Source: Haloferula rosea | GTDB taxonomy: Bacteria; Verrucomicrobiota; Verrucomicrobiia; Verrucomicrobiales; Akkermansiaceae | NCBI RefSeq assembly: GCF_016595525.1 | Contig: NZ_JAENII010000013.1 | Location: forward strand, 1-64,000 | Direction of reading: 5' to 3' | DNA: 64,000 nucleotides | Shown here: one piece after another, positions 50,954-59,413 of the stretch | Position numbering within the stretch: the stretch's first letter is position 1 | Layout: every line of letters starts with the position of its first letter | The notes under the pieces: model-generated | Told to the model about the DNA's origin: nothing | What the model saw: only the letters and a program-made list of their open reading frames with translations | Databases searched by the model: none | Made by a program: the position numbers and the translations under genes

Positions 50954-52246
50954 TTGAAAGCTTACTTCATCCGCCGATTGCTGCTGATTCCGATCACCTT
51001 GTTCGGGATCACGCTGCTGGTCTTTTCCATCGTCAGGCTGACGCCGGGCGGTCCGGTGGAGCGGGCGCTCTCGCAGCAGGGTGGCGGGGAGAATGTGAAG
51101 CGCAGCGGGGCGGATGCGGGGGCATCGCTGACGCCGGCACAGGTGCTGGAAACCGAGGAGGACTACAACCGCGACAAGGGGATCATGAGATCCTACTTCG
51201 AGTGGCTCGGGGTCCTGCCACGCGACCTGGTGAAGGAGGGGAAGGAGTTCAAGCCCGGGGAGACCACGCTGACGATCGCGCTGCCTGGAACGGTCCACGA
51301 GGTGACGATCACGCGGAACGAGGATAACACCGGCACGATTTCACCTTCCGGGGACGTGGACACTGCGGGGTGGGAAGCGCGCATCCTGACGCCGGAGTAC
51401 CAGGCGAAGCGGTGGAAGAAGTGGATGCCGGGCCAGGAGATGTCGGTGAAGCCCGAGTACCGGGCGGTGCTCTACAAGCCGGGGTTCCGCGGTCTTTTCC
51501 AAGGGAGTCTGGGTGAGTCCAACAAGTATCAGGATCCGGTCGGTCAGATGATCCGTCAGCGGATGCCGGTCTCGCTGTTTTTCGGTGGTCTGGCCATGGT
51601 GTTGATCTACTCGATCTGTCTTCCGCTGGGGGTGGTGAAGGCGATCAAGCACCGGAGCTGGCTCGATAACTTCACCTCGATCACGGTCTTCACCGGGTAT
51701 GCGGTGCCGGGATATGCGCTGGGTGCCCTGCTGGTGGTTTACCTCTCGGCGCAGCTGCGCTGGTTCGCGCTGGGTGGCTTCGTCGGTGACAACTTCGCCG
51801 AGCTTTCGCTGCTCGGGAAGATCAAGGATCTGGCCTACCACGGGACGCTGCCGCTCATCTGCTACGTCATCGGTTCTTTCGCGATGATGACGATGATGAT
51901 GAAGAACAACCTGATGGACAATCTGGCGGCCGACTACGTGAGGACCGCGATTGCGAAGGGGACGGGGTTCCGCACGGCGGTCTTCCGGCATGCCTTCCGC
52001 AACTCGATGATCCCGATCGCGACGACCTTCGGTGCGAACCTGACGATCCTCGTGGCGGGCAGTATCCTGATCGAGAAGATTTTCGACATCAACGGCTTCG
52101 GGCTTCTGAGTTTCAGCGCCTTGTTGGAATTCGACGAGCCGGTGATCATGGGAGTGCTGTTCGTTTCATCCTCGCTGATGCTGATCGGCAATGTGGTGTC
52201 AGACCTCTGTGTGGCTCTGGTGGACCCAAGGGTGAGTTACAAGTGA
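50954..52246 (+). CDS. Peptide ABC transporter permease (YejB/DppB type) with large insertion
   Basis: A 430-residue permease with a TTG start (TTG AAA GCT TAC). TM1 (FIRRLLLIPITLFGITLLVFSIVRLTPGGPVERAL) is followed by a soluble insertion of about 150 residues (roughly 40-190), as in YejB-type permeases. The permease core then resumes (DPVGQMIRQRMPVSLFFGGLAMVLIYSICLPLGVVKAIKHRSWLD), with an EAA loop (YVRTAIAKGTGFRTAVFRHAFRNSMIP) and IEKIFDINGFGLLSFSALLEFDEPVIMG near the end. First gene of a five-gene plus-strand operon. Confidence 0.92.
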   Translation: MKAYFIRRLLLIPITLFGITLLVFSIVRLTPGGPVERALSQQGGGENVKRSGADAGASLTPAQVLETEEDYNRDKGIMRSYFEWLGVLPRDLVKEGKEFKPGETTLTIALPGTVHEVTITRNEDNTGTISPSGDVDTAGWEARILTPEYQAKRWKKWMPGQEMSVKPEYRAVLYKPGFRGLFQGSLGESNKYQDPVGQMIRQRMPVSLFFGGLAMVLIYSICLPLGVVKAIKHRSWLDNFTSITVFTGYAVPGYALGALLVVYLSAQLRWFALGGFVGDNFAELSLLGKIKDLAYHGTLPLICYVIGSFAMMTMMMKNNLMDNLAADYVRTAIAKGTGFRTAVFRHAFRNSMIPIATTFGANLTILVAGSILIEKIFDINGFGLLSFSALLEFDEPVIMGVLFVSSSLMLIGNVVSDLCVALVDPRVSYK

Positions 52247-52250
52247 CACG

Positions 52251-53804
52251 ATGACCTTTCCCCGCAAACTCGGACTTCTGATGATTCTGGTCGCTGCGCT
52301 TGCGGCGGTCGGAGAATTCATGGGCTGGGCGCTCCCCAGCTTGCGCTGGTTCTTCTCCTTCGATGCCGACCCGAACAAGCTGGAGGGGTCCCCGTGGCTT
52401 GCCAATCAGGGAGAGATCATCGGCTACGGATTCTGTGGCCTGATCGGTCTGATCGGCCTGGTGATGATTGCTTCGGGTGGCGGCTTTCATTGGAATCCGT
52501 TGACACTGCGCAAGTTCCAGCGCTTCCAGTCGATCGGGCGGGGCTATGCGTCATTCCGCATCCTGATGTTCTTCATGGCGTTGGCATTGTGCGACCAGGT
52601 GCTGGTCGGCAAGCGGGCGCTTGCGGTGAGGATGGACGGCGAGTGGGTCTTTCCCGCCTTCGTGCAGTCGCAGTTCAGTGAGGAGGACTTCGGGGGTGAG
52701 GGTGAGCAGGAAGTGGACTACCGCCGGCTCAAGGAGGAGTCGGGCGACTCCGACCTGCTGGTGATCCTCCCGCCGGTGCCATGGGATGCGACCTTTGACT
52801 CGGATGAGTTCATGGAGCGCACGCTTCCCACCATCGATGGGCTCATCCACGAGGCGGATGGTCGCGAGCCCTTCAGCGGGTTTGCCTACTGCTATCAGCT
52901 CGATGATCCCAGCAAGCTGCTGCGCAAGGCCCGGATCCGGGAAGGCAAGCCGCGCTGGTCCGCGGAAGTCATGGGCGAGGACGGGGAAGCCGTCGGGCGT
53001 GAGATCTGGGAGAATGGCGTGGTGGTGGAATCGAACCTTCCCGAAGGATTCGCGGTGCCGCAGACGGGGCGGTGGGCGCAGCGGATTTACGCACCGCTGC
53101 CACCGAGCCTCGAGCGTCGGCACTATCTGGGCACCGACTCGAAGGGGTGGGACATCCTCGCGCAGCTCTACGGCGGCCTGCAGGTCGTGTTCAAGGGGGC
53201 GGTCCTCTACATTTTCCTGACCTACGGCATCGGCATCGTGATGGGCTGCCTGATGGGCTATTTCGGGGGTGTCTATGATCTCGTGATGCAGCGGGTCATG
53301 GAGATCATGAGCAACGTGCCCTTCCTGCTGGTGGTGATGATCATCACGAACAACATCGGCCGCGACAACATCACCCTCGGGACCATCCTGCTGGTGTTCT
53401 GTATTTTCTCATGGATCGGTGTGGCGACCTACCTGCGGACGTCGACCTACAAGGAGAAGGCGCGGGACTACGCGAGTGCGGCACGCGTGCTGGGGGCGGG
53501 CACGCCCCGGGTGATCTTCCGTCACATTCTGCCCAACGCGATTTCCACCATCGTCACGCTGGTGCCGTTCAGTGTGTCCGCCGTGGTGACCGGGCTGACC
53601 GCCCTCGACTTCCTGGGTTTCGGCGTGCCGGACTCCTATCCGAGCTGGGGGCGGATGCTCAACGACGGCCTCAGCAACCTTGCATCACCGTGGATCGTGA
53701 GTTCGGTGTTCGCGACGATGGTCAGCATGCTGCTGCTGATCACCTTCGTCGGCGAAGCGATCCGCGAAGCATTCGATCCCAAGAAGTTCACCACCTACCA
53801 ATGA
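52251..53804 (+). CDS. Peptide ABC transporter permease (YejE/DppC type), extended
   Basis: A 517-residue permease, much longer than OppC (about 300). Extra N-terminal hydrophobic segments (LGLLMILVAALAAVGEFMGWALP; GFCGLIGLIGLVMIASGGGF; ILMFFMALALCDQVLVGKRAL) and a soluble region of about 200 residues precede the OppC-type core: RRHYLGTDSKGWDILAQLYGGLQVVFKGAVLYIFLTYGIGIVMG, the EAA loop YASAARVLGAGTPRVIFRHILPNA and GFGVPDSYPSWGRMLNDGL. This matches the YejE layout. It begins 4 bp after the YejB-like stop and overlaps the next gene by ATGA. Confidence 0.9.
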   Translation: MTFPRKLGLLMILVAALAAVGEFMGWALPSLRWFFSFDADPNKLEGSPWLANQGEIIGYGFCGLIGLIGLVMIASGGGFHWNPLTLRKFQRFQSIGRGYASFRILMFFMALALCDQVLVGKRALAVRMDGEWVFPAFVQSQFSEEDFGGEGEQEVDYRRLKEESGDSDLLVILPPVPWDATFDSDEFMERTLPTIDGLIHEADGREPFSGFAYCYQLDDPSKLLRKARIREGKPRWSAEVMGEDGEAVGREIWENGVVVESNLPEGFAVPQTGRWAQRIYAPLPPSLERRHYLGTDSKGWDILAQLYGGLQVVFKGAVLYIFLTYGIGIVMGCLMGYFGGVYDLVMQRVMEIMSNVPFLLVVMIITNNIGRDNITLGTILLVFCIFSWIGVATYLRTSTYKEKARDYASAARVLGAGTPRVIFRHILPNAISTIVTLVPFSVSAVVTGLTALDFLGFGVPDSYPSWGRMLNDGLSNLASPWIVSSVFATMVSMLLLITFVGEAIREAFDPKKFTTYQ

Positions 53805-56038
53805 AGATTTCCCCAATCTGGATGTGTCTCGGCGTGGTGCTCACTTTCTCCGCGTGCAAGAAGCATGTCGCGTTTCAATCGCGTGACAATACCGCGGAGA
53901 TGGCGGCGTTCCGCGAGCGGATCAATGAGGAGATCCGCGACGAGTTGGATGCCGGCCTGAAGAGGCTGACCGCGGAGCTGGAGGGCGAGATGGAGGAGTC
54001 CGAGCGGGCCGAGAAGGAGGGCCTGCTGGCCGACCTGAAGGCGCGGATGGAGCGGCCTGATTACTTTGAGACCAAGGATGTGTCGGAATTGCCGACCGAT
54101 CTCGAGTGGGAAACGGGAATGGATGAGCCGGACATCGGCTCACCTGACGCCAAGAAGGGTGGAACCTTCCACACGCACATCCCGGGGGGAGCCTATCCGC
54201 CGACGATTCGTTCCTGCGGCAAGGAGGCGAACAATTCGTTCCGTTCGTTCCACTGGGACAACATCGAGATGGGGCTGGTCGGGCTGCATCCCAATACGGG
54301 TCGCCTCATTCCCGGGCTGGCGGACCGCTGGGCGGTCGGTGAGGATGGCCGGTCGGTCTATTTCCACATCGATGACGAGGCGACTTGGTCGGACGGCAGG
54401 GAGGTGACGTCACAGGATTTCGTGATGACCTTTACGGCCTATCTTTCGCCGTATCTCGACCAGTCCTTCTACAAGATCTACTACAAGGATCAGTTCTGGG
54501 GGATCTCGACCTACGGCAAGGATTACCTGTGCATCCGGATTGCCTATCCGAAGCCGCTGGCTCCCTTTGCGGCGACCGTGGCGCCGTTCCAGACCGAGTT
54601 CTACAAGGAATTCGGCCCGGATTTCATCAAGCGCTACAACTGGCGTCCGCGCCCGACGACGGGTGCCTACATGGTCCGCAAGGAGGACATCGACAAGGGG
54701 CGATCCATCGCGCTGACCCGGGTCAAGGACTGGTGGGCCAAGGATCGGAAATACTACAGAAACCGTTTCAACGTCGACCGGATCGAATACCGTCAGGTGC
54801 GGGACGAGGAGAAGGTGTTCCAGATGTTCCTGCGTGGGGACATCGACCTCTATTGGCTGAATGATGCCAAGAAGTGGTATGAGCGGACCGAGGTGGATGC
54901 GGTCTTCAGCGGCTACATCGAGAGGGCTGTCTTTTACAACGACTACCCCCGGGTCTCCCGCGGGCTGTACATGAACTTTTCCAAGCCACCGCTCGACAAC
55001 CTGGATGTGCGGATCGGTCTGAACCACGCGACCAACTGGGAGAAGGTGATCGAGTTGGATCTCCGTGGAGATGCCGAGCGCCTGCATCTGCTGAATGAAG
55101 GCTTCGGTGACATTTCCAACCCGAACATCCGGGCGCGGGAGTTCTCCATTCCGAAGGCGCGCGCGGCCTTTGCGCGTGCGGGGTTCGACAAGATGGGCGA
55201 TGACGGGATTCTGATGAATGACAAGGGACGGCGCTTGTCCTTCACGGTGAACCACGTGAAGCATCCGACGCTGGATCCGATGTTGTTGCGGCTCAAGGAG
55301 GAGGCGCAGCAGGCCGGAGTGGAATACAAGTTGGAGGGAATGGATGCGACGGCGTCGTTCCAGAAGACCTCCAAGAAGGAGCATGAGATTGCCTTAGCGG
55401 GGTGGGGGATCACGCCGCCCTTCCCGGACTTCTATCAGCAGTTCCACTCGAAGGAGGCCTATCTGCCCGGAACGAGGAAACCGCGTCCGGCGACCAACAA
55501 CATTTCGGTTTTCGCTGATCCGGAGGTGGACCCGATCCTCGAGGCCAACCGGAATGCCCGGAGTCTGGAGGTCGTGAAGGATACGAGCTGGAAGCTTGAG
55601 CAGATCTTCCATGACCGGGCGGTATGGATCCCCGCCTACAAGCGGCCGTTCTATCGTCTCGGTTACTGGCGCTGGATGCGCTGGCCGGATGACTTCAACG
55701 TGAGGATCGCCGATGAACCGGAAATGTCCCACGTCTTTTGGATCGATCAGGAGATCAAGGCCGAGACCCTTGAGGCGATGCGGACGGGTGAGACCTTCGA
55801 AGAACAATACCGCGTCTATGATCAGTATCGGACCGGGATGTCGTCGTCGTCCAGCGAGACCCCCGAAGCGGAAGAGGCTGGAGAGGCCGGGGAAGAGAGC
55901 GGATCCGCGGACGGAACGCCGGGCGATGTGGAAGGTGGGGGTTCCAGTGAAACCGTTCCGGCTGATGAGGCCGCGGTGTCCGGGGAGCAAGACACGGAAT
56001 CAACCGGGAATGATGCAGTGGAAGGAGGCCAGCGATGA
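53801..56038 (+). CDS. Peptide ABC transporter substrate-binding lipoprotein (YejA-like)
   Basis: A 745-residue SBP_bac_5 lipoprotein (lipobox near FSACKK, Cys19). Unusual extras flank the binding domain. A charged, helix-prone segment follows the lipobox (about 30-90: EMAAFRERINEEIRDELDAG, LTAELEGEMEESERAEKEG), and an acidic Ser/Glu/Gly-rich tail of about 65 residues closes the protein. The core starts DIGSPDAKKGGTFHTHIPGG, typical of YejA-like proteins, and has NRFNVDRIEYRQVRDEEKVFQMFLRGDIDLYW and NFSKPPLDNLDVRIGLNHA. It follows the two permease genes and precedes the ATPases, an unusual position for the binding protein; it overlaps neighbours by ATGA at both ends. Confidence 0.9.
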   Translation: MKISPIWMCLGVVLTFSACKKHVAFQSRDNTAEMAAFRERINEEIRDELDAGLKRLTAELEGEMEESERAEKEGLLADLKARMERPDYFETKDVSELPTDLEWETGMDEPDIGSPDAKKGGTFHTHIPGGAYPPTIRSCGKEANNSFRSFHWDNIEMGLVGLHPNTGRLIPGLADRWAVGEDGRSVYFHIDDEATWSDGREVTSQDFVMTFTAYLSPYLDQSFYKIYYKDQFWGISTYGKDYLCIRIAYPKPLAPFAATVAPFQTEFYKEFGPDFIKRYNWRPRPTTGAYMVRKEDIDKGRSIALTRVKDWWAKDRKYYRNRFNVDRIEYRQVRDEEKVFQMFLRGDIDLYWLNDAKKWYERTEVDAVFSGYIERAVFYNDYPRVSRGLYMNFSKPPLDNLDVRIGLNHATNWEKVIELDLRGDAERLHLLNEGFGDISNPNIRAREFSIPKARAAFARAGFDKMGDDGILMNDKGRRLSFTVNHVKHPTLDPMLLRLKEEAQQAGVEYKLEGMDATASFQKTSKKEHEIALAGWGITPPFPDFYQQFHSKEAYLPGTRKPRPATNNISVFADPEVDPILEANRNARSLEVVKDTSWKLEQIFHDRAVWIPAYKRPFYRLGYWRWMRWPDDFNVRIADEPEMSHVFWIDQEIKAETLEAMRTGETFEEQYRVYDQYRTGMSSSSSETPEAEEAGEAGEESGSADGTPGDVEGGGSSETVPADEAAVSGEQDTESTGNDAVEGGQR

Positions 56039-57030
56039 GTGACAATATTCTCGAGGTCAGCGAGTTGATCACGGCATTCGATACCGATGCGGGACTCGTG
56101 CGTGCGGTCGACCGGGTGAGCTTCAGCGTACCCAAGGGGAAAACCCTGGGGATCGTCGGCGAGTCCGGCTGCGGCAAGAGCGTGACCGCCATGTCGATCG
56201 TGCAACTGTTGCCGCAACCTGCCGGCCGGGTGCTCCAAGGGGTGGTGAATTTCAAGGGTCGCGATCTGACCCGGGTGAGCTCGAAGGAAATGCGCAAGGT
56301 GCGGGGTGGCGAGATTGGCGTGATCTTCCAGGAACCGATGACCGCCTTGAATCCGGTGCATCGGATCGGTCGCCAACTTTCCGAATGCTTCCTGCTGCAC
56401 AAGAAGATGAGCAAGAAGGAGGCGTGGGAGGCATCGATCGAGATGCTCAAGCTGGTTCGTATCCCGGCTCCCGAGCAACGGATCGGCGACTATCCTCACC
56501 AGCTTTCCGGGGGGATGCGTCAGCGGGTGGTGATTGCCATGGCGCTGGCATGTCGTCCGGACCTGGTCATCGCGGATGAGCCGACGACGGCGCTCGATGT
56601 GACGGTGCAGGCACAGATTCTGGATCTGATGAAGCGACTGCAGAAAGAGATGGGAATGTCGCTTGTCCTGATCACCCACGACCTTGGTGTGATTGCCGAG
56701 AGTTGTGATGAAGTGGTCGTGATGTATGCCGGGCGGGTCGTTGAGAAGGCGCCGGTGAAGGAACTCTTCGCCAACCCGCTTCATGCCTACACGAAGGGTC
56801 TGCTGGCCTCGATCCCACGGATCGAAACCGAGCCGAAAACCGTGCTTCCGGTGATCCCGGGGATGGTGGCTTCCATCTCCGATTTCGTGCCGGGATGTCG
56901 ATTCTGTCAAAGGATGGAGCGCCGTGGGCCGGCGCTGCGCGAGCGACCGGACTTCAGGGAAGTGGAGACCGGGCACTGGGTGGAAACCTGCCCGAACTGT
57001 TATGAAGGTGCGAAGGAGGTGGCCCAGTGA
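56035..57030 (+). CDS. oppD: Peptide ABC transporter ATP-binding protein (OppD/DppD type)
   Basis: A 331-residue ATPase. Walker A GESGCGKS (near residue 42-49), Q-loop [17 protein letters not shown], signature [34 protein letters not shown] (signature and Walker B) and H-loop [13 protein letters not shown]. The C-terminal oligopeptide-transporter extension ([15 protein letters not shown], then [37 protein letters not shown]) contains the cysteine pattern found in OppD/DppD, where it binds an Fe-S cluster in some members. The start overlaps the preceding stop (ATGA). Confidence 0.95.
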   Translation: MSDNILEVSELITAFDTDAGLVRAVDRVSFSVPKGKTLGIVGESGCGKSVTAMSIVQLLPQPAGRVLQGVVNFKGRDLTRVSSKEMRKVRGGEIGVIFQEPMTALNPVHRIGRQLSECFLLHKKMSKKEAWEASIEMLKLVRIPAPEQRIGDYPHQLSGGMRQRVVIAMALACRPDLVIADEPTTALDVTVQAQILDLMKRLQKEMGMSLVLITHDLGVIAESCDEVVVMYAGRVVEKAPVKELFANPLHAYTKGLLASIPRIETEPKTVLPVIPGMVASISDFVPGCRFCQRMERRGPALRERPDFREVETGHWVETCPNCYEGAKEVAQ

Positions 57031-58034
57031 GTGCGTTGCTTACCGTGGATGATCTGAGGGTGCACTTCCCGGTGCACGGGGGCCTGATGATGCGGCAGAC
57101 GGACGCGGTGAAGGCGGTCGACGGAGTGTCGCTGCAGATTGCATCCGGTGAAACCCTTGGTTTGGTGGGAGAGTCGGGCTGTGGCAAGTCGACCCTTGGC
57201 AAGGCCATCGTGAGGTTGGAGGACCCGACGACGGGAAGCATCGGATTTGATGGCAAGGACATCACCCGCGCCGGGACTTCGGCGATGCGCCCGGTTCGCC
57301 GTGAGCTGCAGATGATTTTCCAGGATCCCGTCGAATCGCTGAATGCCCGTCACAGTGTCCGTGAATTGCTCGAGGAACCCTTCGCGATTCATCGGGTGGG
57401 CACTCCGGCCGAGCGCCGGAAGTGGGTCGAGGAACTGCTGGAGCGGGTCGGACTGCCTGCGGCAAGTGCGGACCGGTATCCCTTTGAGTTTTCCGGCGGA
57501 CAGCGCCAGCGCATCGGGATCGCGAGGGCGATCGCGCTCAAGCCGAAGATGATCATTTGTGATGAACCCGTGTCGGCCCTCGATGTGTCGGTGCAGTCAC
57601 AGGTGCTGAATCTCCTGATGGAGCTCCAGCAGGAGATGGGGTTGTCCTACTTGTTCATCGCCCACGATCTGGCGGTGGTGAAGCACATCTCGGACCGGGT
57701 GGCGGTGATGTATCTCGGCAAGATTGTCGAGTTGGCGAGTTCGGACGCGATCTATCAGCGGCCGAAGCACGCCTACACCAAGGCCTTGCTCTCGGCGATT
57801 CCGCATCCGGATCCGACTCGCGTGGTCGACCGGGTGCTGCTTGAAGGCGACGTGCCATCACCCATCGACCCACCGAAGGGCAGTGCGTTCGGACACCGGA
57901 TCTCCCATCCGCGTTACGAGGAAACCATCGGCAAGGATTTGCCGCTGGTGGAAATCGAGCCCGGTCACTGGGTTGCGGCGGATCCATGTTGCCTCGATGA
58001 GGCGGACTGGAAGCAGGCGGCGAAGCTTGTCTAG
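57027..58034 (+). CDS. oppF: Peptide ABC transporter ATP-binding protein (OppF/DppF type)
   Basis: A 335-residue ATPase that pairs with the OppD-type protein. The GTG start at 57027 overlaps the previous stop (GTGA). It has VHGGLMMRQTDAVKAVDGVSL, Walker [11 protein letters not shown]-loop MIFQDPVESLNARHSVRELLEEPFAIH, signature FSGGQRQRIGIARAIALKPKMIICDEPVSALDVSVQ and H-loop YLFIAHDLAVVKHISDRVAVMYLG. The OppF C-terminal extension reads HAYTKALLSAIPHPDP. It is the last gene of the plus-strand operon; the next gene starts 140 bp away with no clear terminator. Confidence 0.95.
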   Translation: MSALLTVDDLRVHFPVHGGLMMRQTDAVKAVDGVSLQIASGETLGLVGESGCGKSTLGKAIVRLEDPTTGSIGFDGKDITRAGTSAMRPVRRELQMIFQDPVESLNARHSVRELLEEPFAIHRVGTPAERRKWVEELLERVGLPAASADRYPFEFSGGQRQRIGIARAIALKPKMIICDEPVSALDVSVQSQVLNLLMELQQEMGLSYLFIAHDLAVVKHISDRVAVMYLGKIVELASSDAIYQRPKHAYTKALLSAIPHPDPTRVVDRVLLEGDVPSPIDPPKGSAFGHRISHPRYEETIGKDLPLVEIEPGHWVAADPCCLDEADWKQAAKLV

Positions 58035-58174
58035 GGAACAGCCCGCGGGACTCGTTGGTCTCTTGGAAAGGTTGCCTGGGGCCCGCTGGCACGGCTTCGG
58101 TCGTTCGTGCATGGAATGCCGGTTTCCGCATCCTTCTGGATTGCGGGTTGGGCGCGAGTGTCTAGCTTCCCGGC

Positions 58175-59287
58175 ATGGCCATCGATGCTTTTGCAAACCA
58201 GTTCGTCTGTGACCTGCATGCCTATGAACCCGGCAAGCCGATCGAGGAGACGGCTCGGGAACTGGGGCTGGATCCGGCGGACATCATCAAGCTGGCTTCG
58301 AATGAGAATCCGCTCGGGCCTTCGCCCCTGGCCAAGGAGGCGATGCGCGAAGCCATCGAGAAGGCGCACATTTACCCGGATGGCGGTGGCTACCGTCTGC
58401 GGCATGCGATTGCCGAGAGGCAGGGGGTGGAGATGGAGAACGTGGTTCTGGGAAACGGTTCGAACGAGATCATTGAACTACTGTGTCACTCGTTTTTGAA
58501 TCCCGGTGCGGAACTGATCGCGGCGGAGCACGCCTTTGTGGTCTACAAGTTGATGGCCAGCCTGTTCGGTGCGGGCTACGTCGAGGTGCCGGATCCGGGG
58601 TTCGTGCACGACCTCGATGCGATGGCCGCGGCGATCACCGGGAAAACCCGTCTGGTCTTCATCGCGAACCCGAACAATCCGACCGGGACGATGGTGGATG
58701 AAGCCGCGCTTGATCGATTCATGGACCAGGTGCCGGAGCACGTGGTGGTGTGTTTTGATGAGGCCTACTACGAGTTTCTCGAGACCCCGCCGGACACGGT
58801 GAAGTATGTCCGTGAAGGTCGGAATGTCTGTGTTTTGCGGACCTGTTCGAAGATTCACGGGCTTGCGGCGCTGCGCATCGGCTACGGTCTGGCCTCGAAA
58901 GGGGTGGCTGCGATTCTTCAGAAGGCCCGGCAGCCGTTCAATGCGAATGCCATTGCCCAGGCGGGTGCGCTGGCGGGGCTCGCCGACGACGAGCACATCG
59001 AGCGGACCCGGGCGGTGAACCGCGAGGGGCTGGTATTCTGGCAGGATGCGTTCCGCCAGCGAGGCCTGAACTTCATTCCGAGCGTGGCGAACTTCGTGAT
59101 GGTCGAAGTCGGTGATGGCGATGCCGTTTTCGCCGAGATGCTCAAGCGGGGGGTGATCGTCAGGGCGCTCCGCAGCTACAAGCAACCGGCCTGGATCCGG
59201 GTGTCGGTGGGAACTCCCGAGGAGAACCAACGGGGGCTCGCGGTGCTCGATGAGGCACTGGAGGCGACAGGTTTCAAAGCTGGTTGA
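58175..59287 (+). CDS. hisC: Histidinol-phosphate aminotransferase
   Basis: A 370-residue class I/II PLP enzyme of histidine synthesis. DIIKLASNENPLGPSPLAKEAM, IYPDGGGYRLRHAIAERQGV, VFIANPNNPTGTMVDEAAL, VVCFDEAYYEFLE and the PLP-lysine motif VLRTCSKIHGLAALRIGYGLA match HisC. The C-terminal SVGTPEENQRGLAVLDEAL is also typical. No other his genes are adjacent. It starts at the ATG at 58175. Confidence 0.93.
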   Translation: MAIDAFANQFVCDLHAYEPGKPIEETARELGLDPADIIKLASNENPLGPSPLAKEAMREAIEKAHIYPDGGGYRLRHAIAERQGVEMENVVLGNGSNEIIELLCHSFLNPGAELIAAEHAFVVYKLMASLFGAGYVEVPDPGFVHDLDAMAAAITGKTRLVFIANPNNPTGTMVDEAALDRFMDQVPEHVVVCFDEAYYEFLETPPDTVKYVREGRNVCVLRTCSKIHGLAALRIGYGLASKGVAAILQKARQPFNANAIAQAGALAGLADDEHIERTRAVNREGLVFWQDAFRQRGLNFIPSVANFVMVEVGDGDAVFAEMLKRGVIVRALRSYKQPAWIRVSVGTPEENQRGLAVLDEALEATGFKAG

Positions 59288-59413
59288 GTGATTCGGGTCA
59301 CCCGGTGACCCGGGCTGTGGCCCCGTGAACCGGCCTAGTGGTCGATCATTCGGGCCTTTTTCGAAGTCAGCTTGAGTGTCGGTGATGAATCCGGCACACT
59401 TTTCCTCAAGAAC

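Noticed and set aside
59294-59312. A palindrome CGGGTCACC-c-GGTGACCCG after hisC
   Set aside because: It could be an operator or weak terminator, but there is no T run and a one-base loop is sterically poor; with a single occurrence I could not assign a role.
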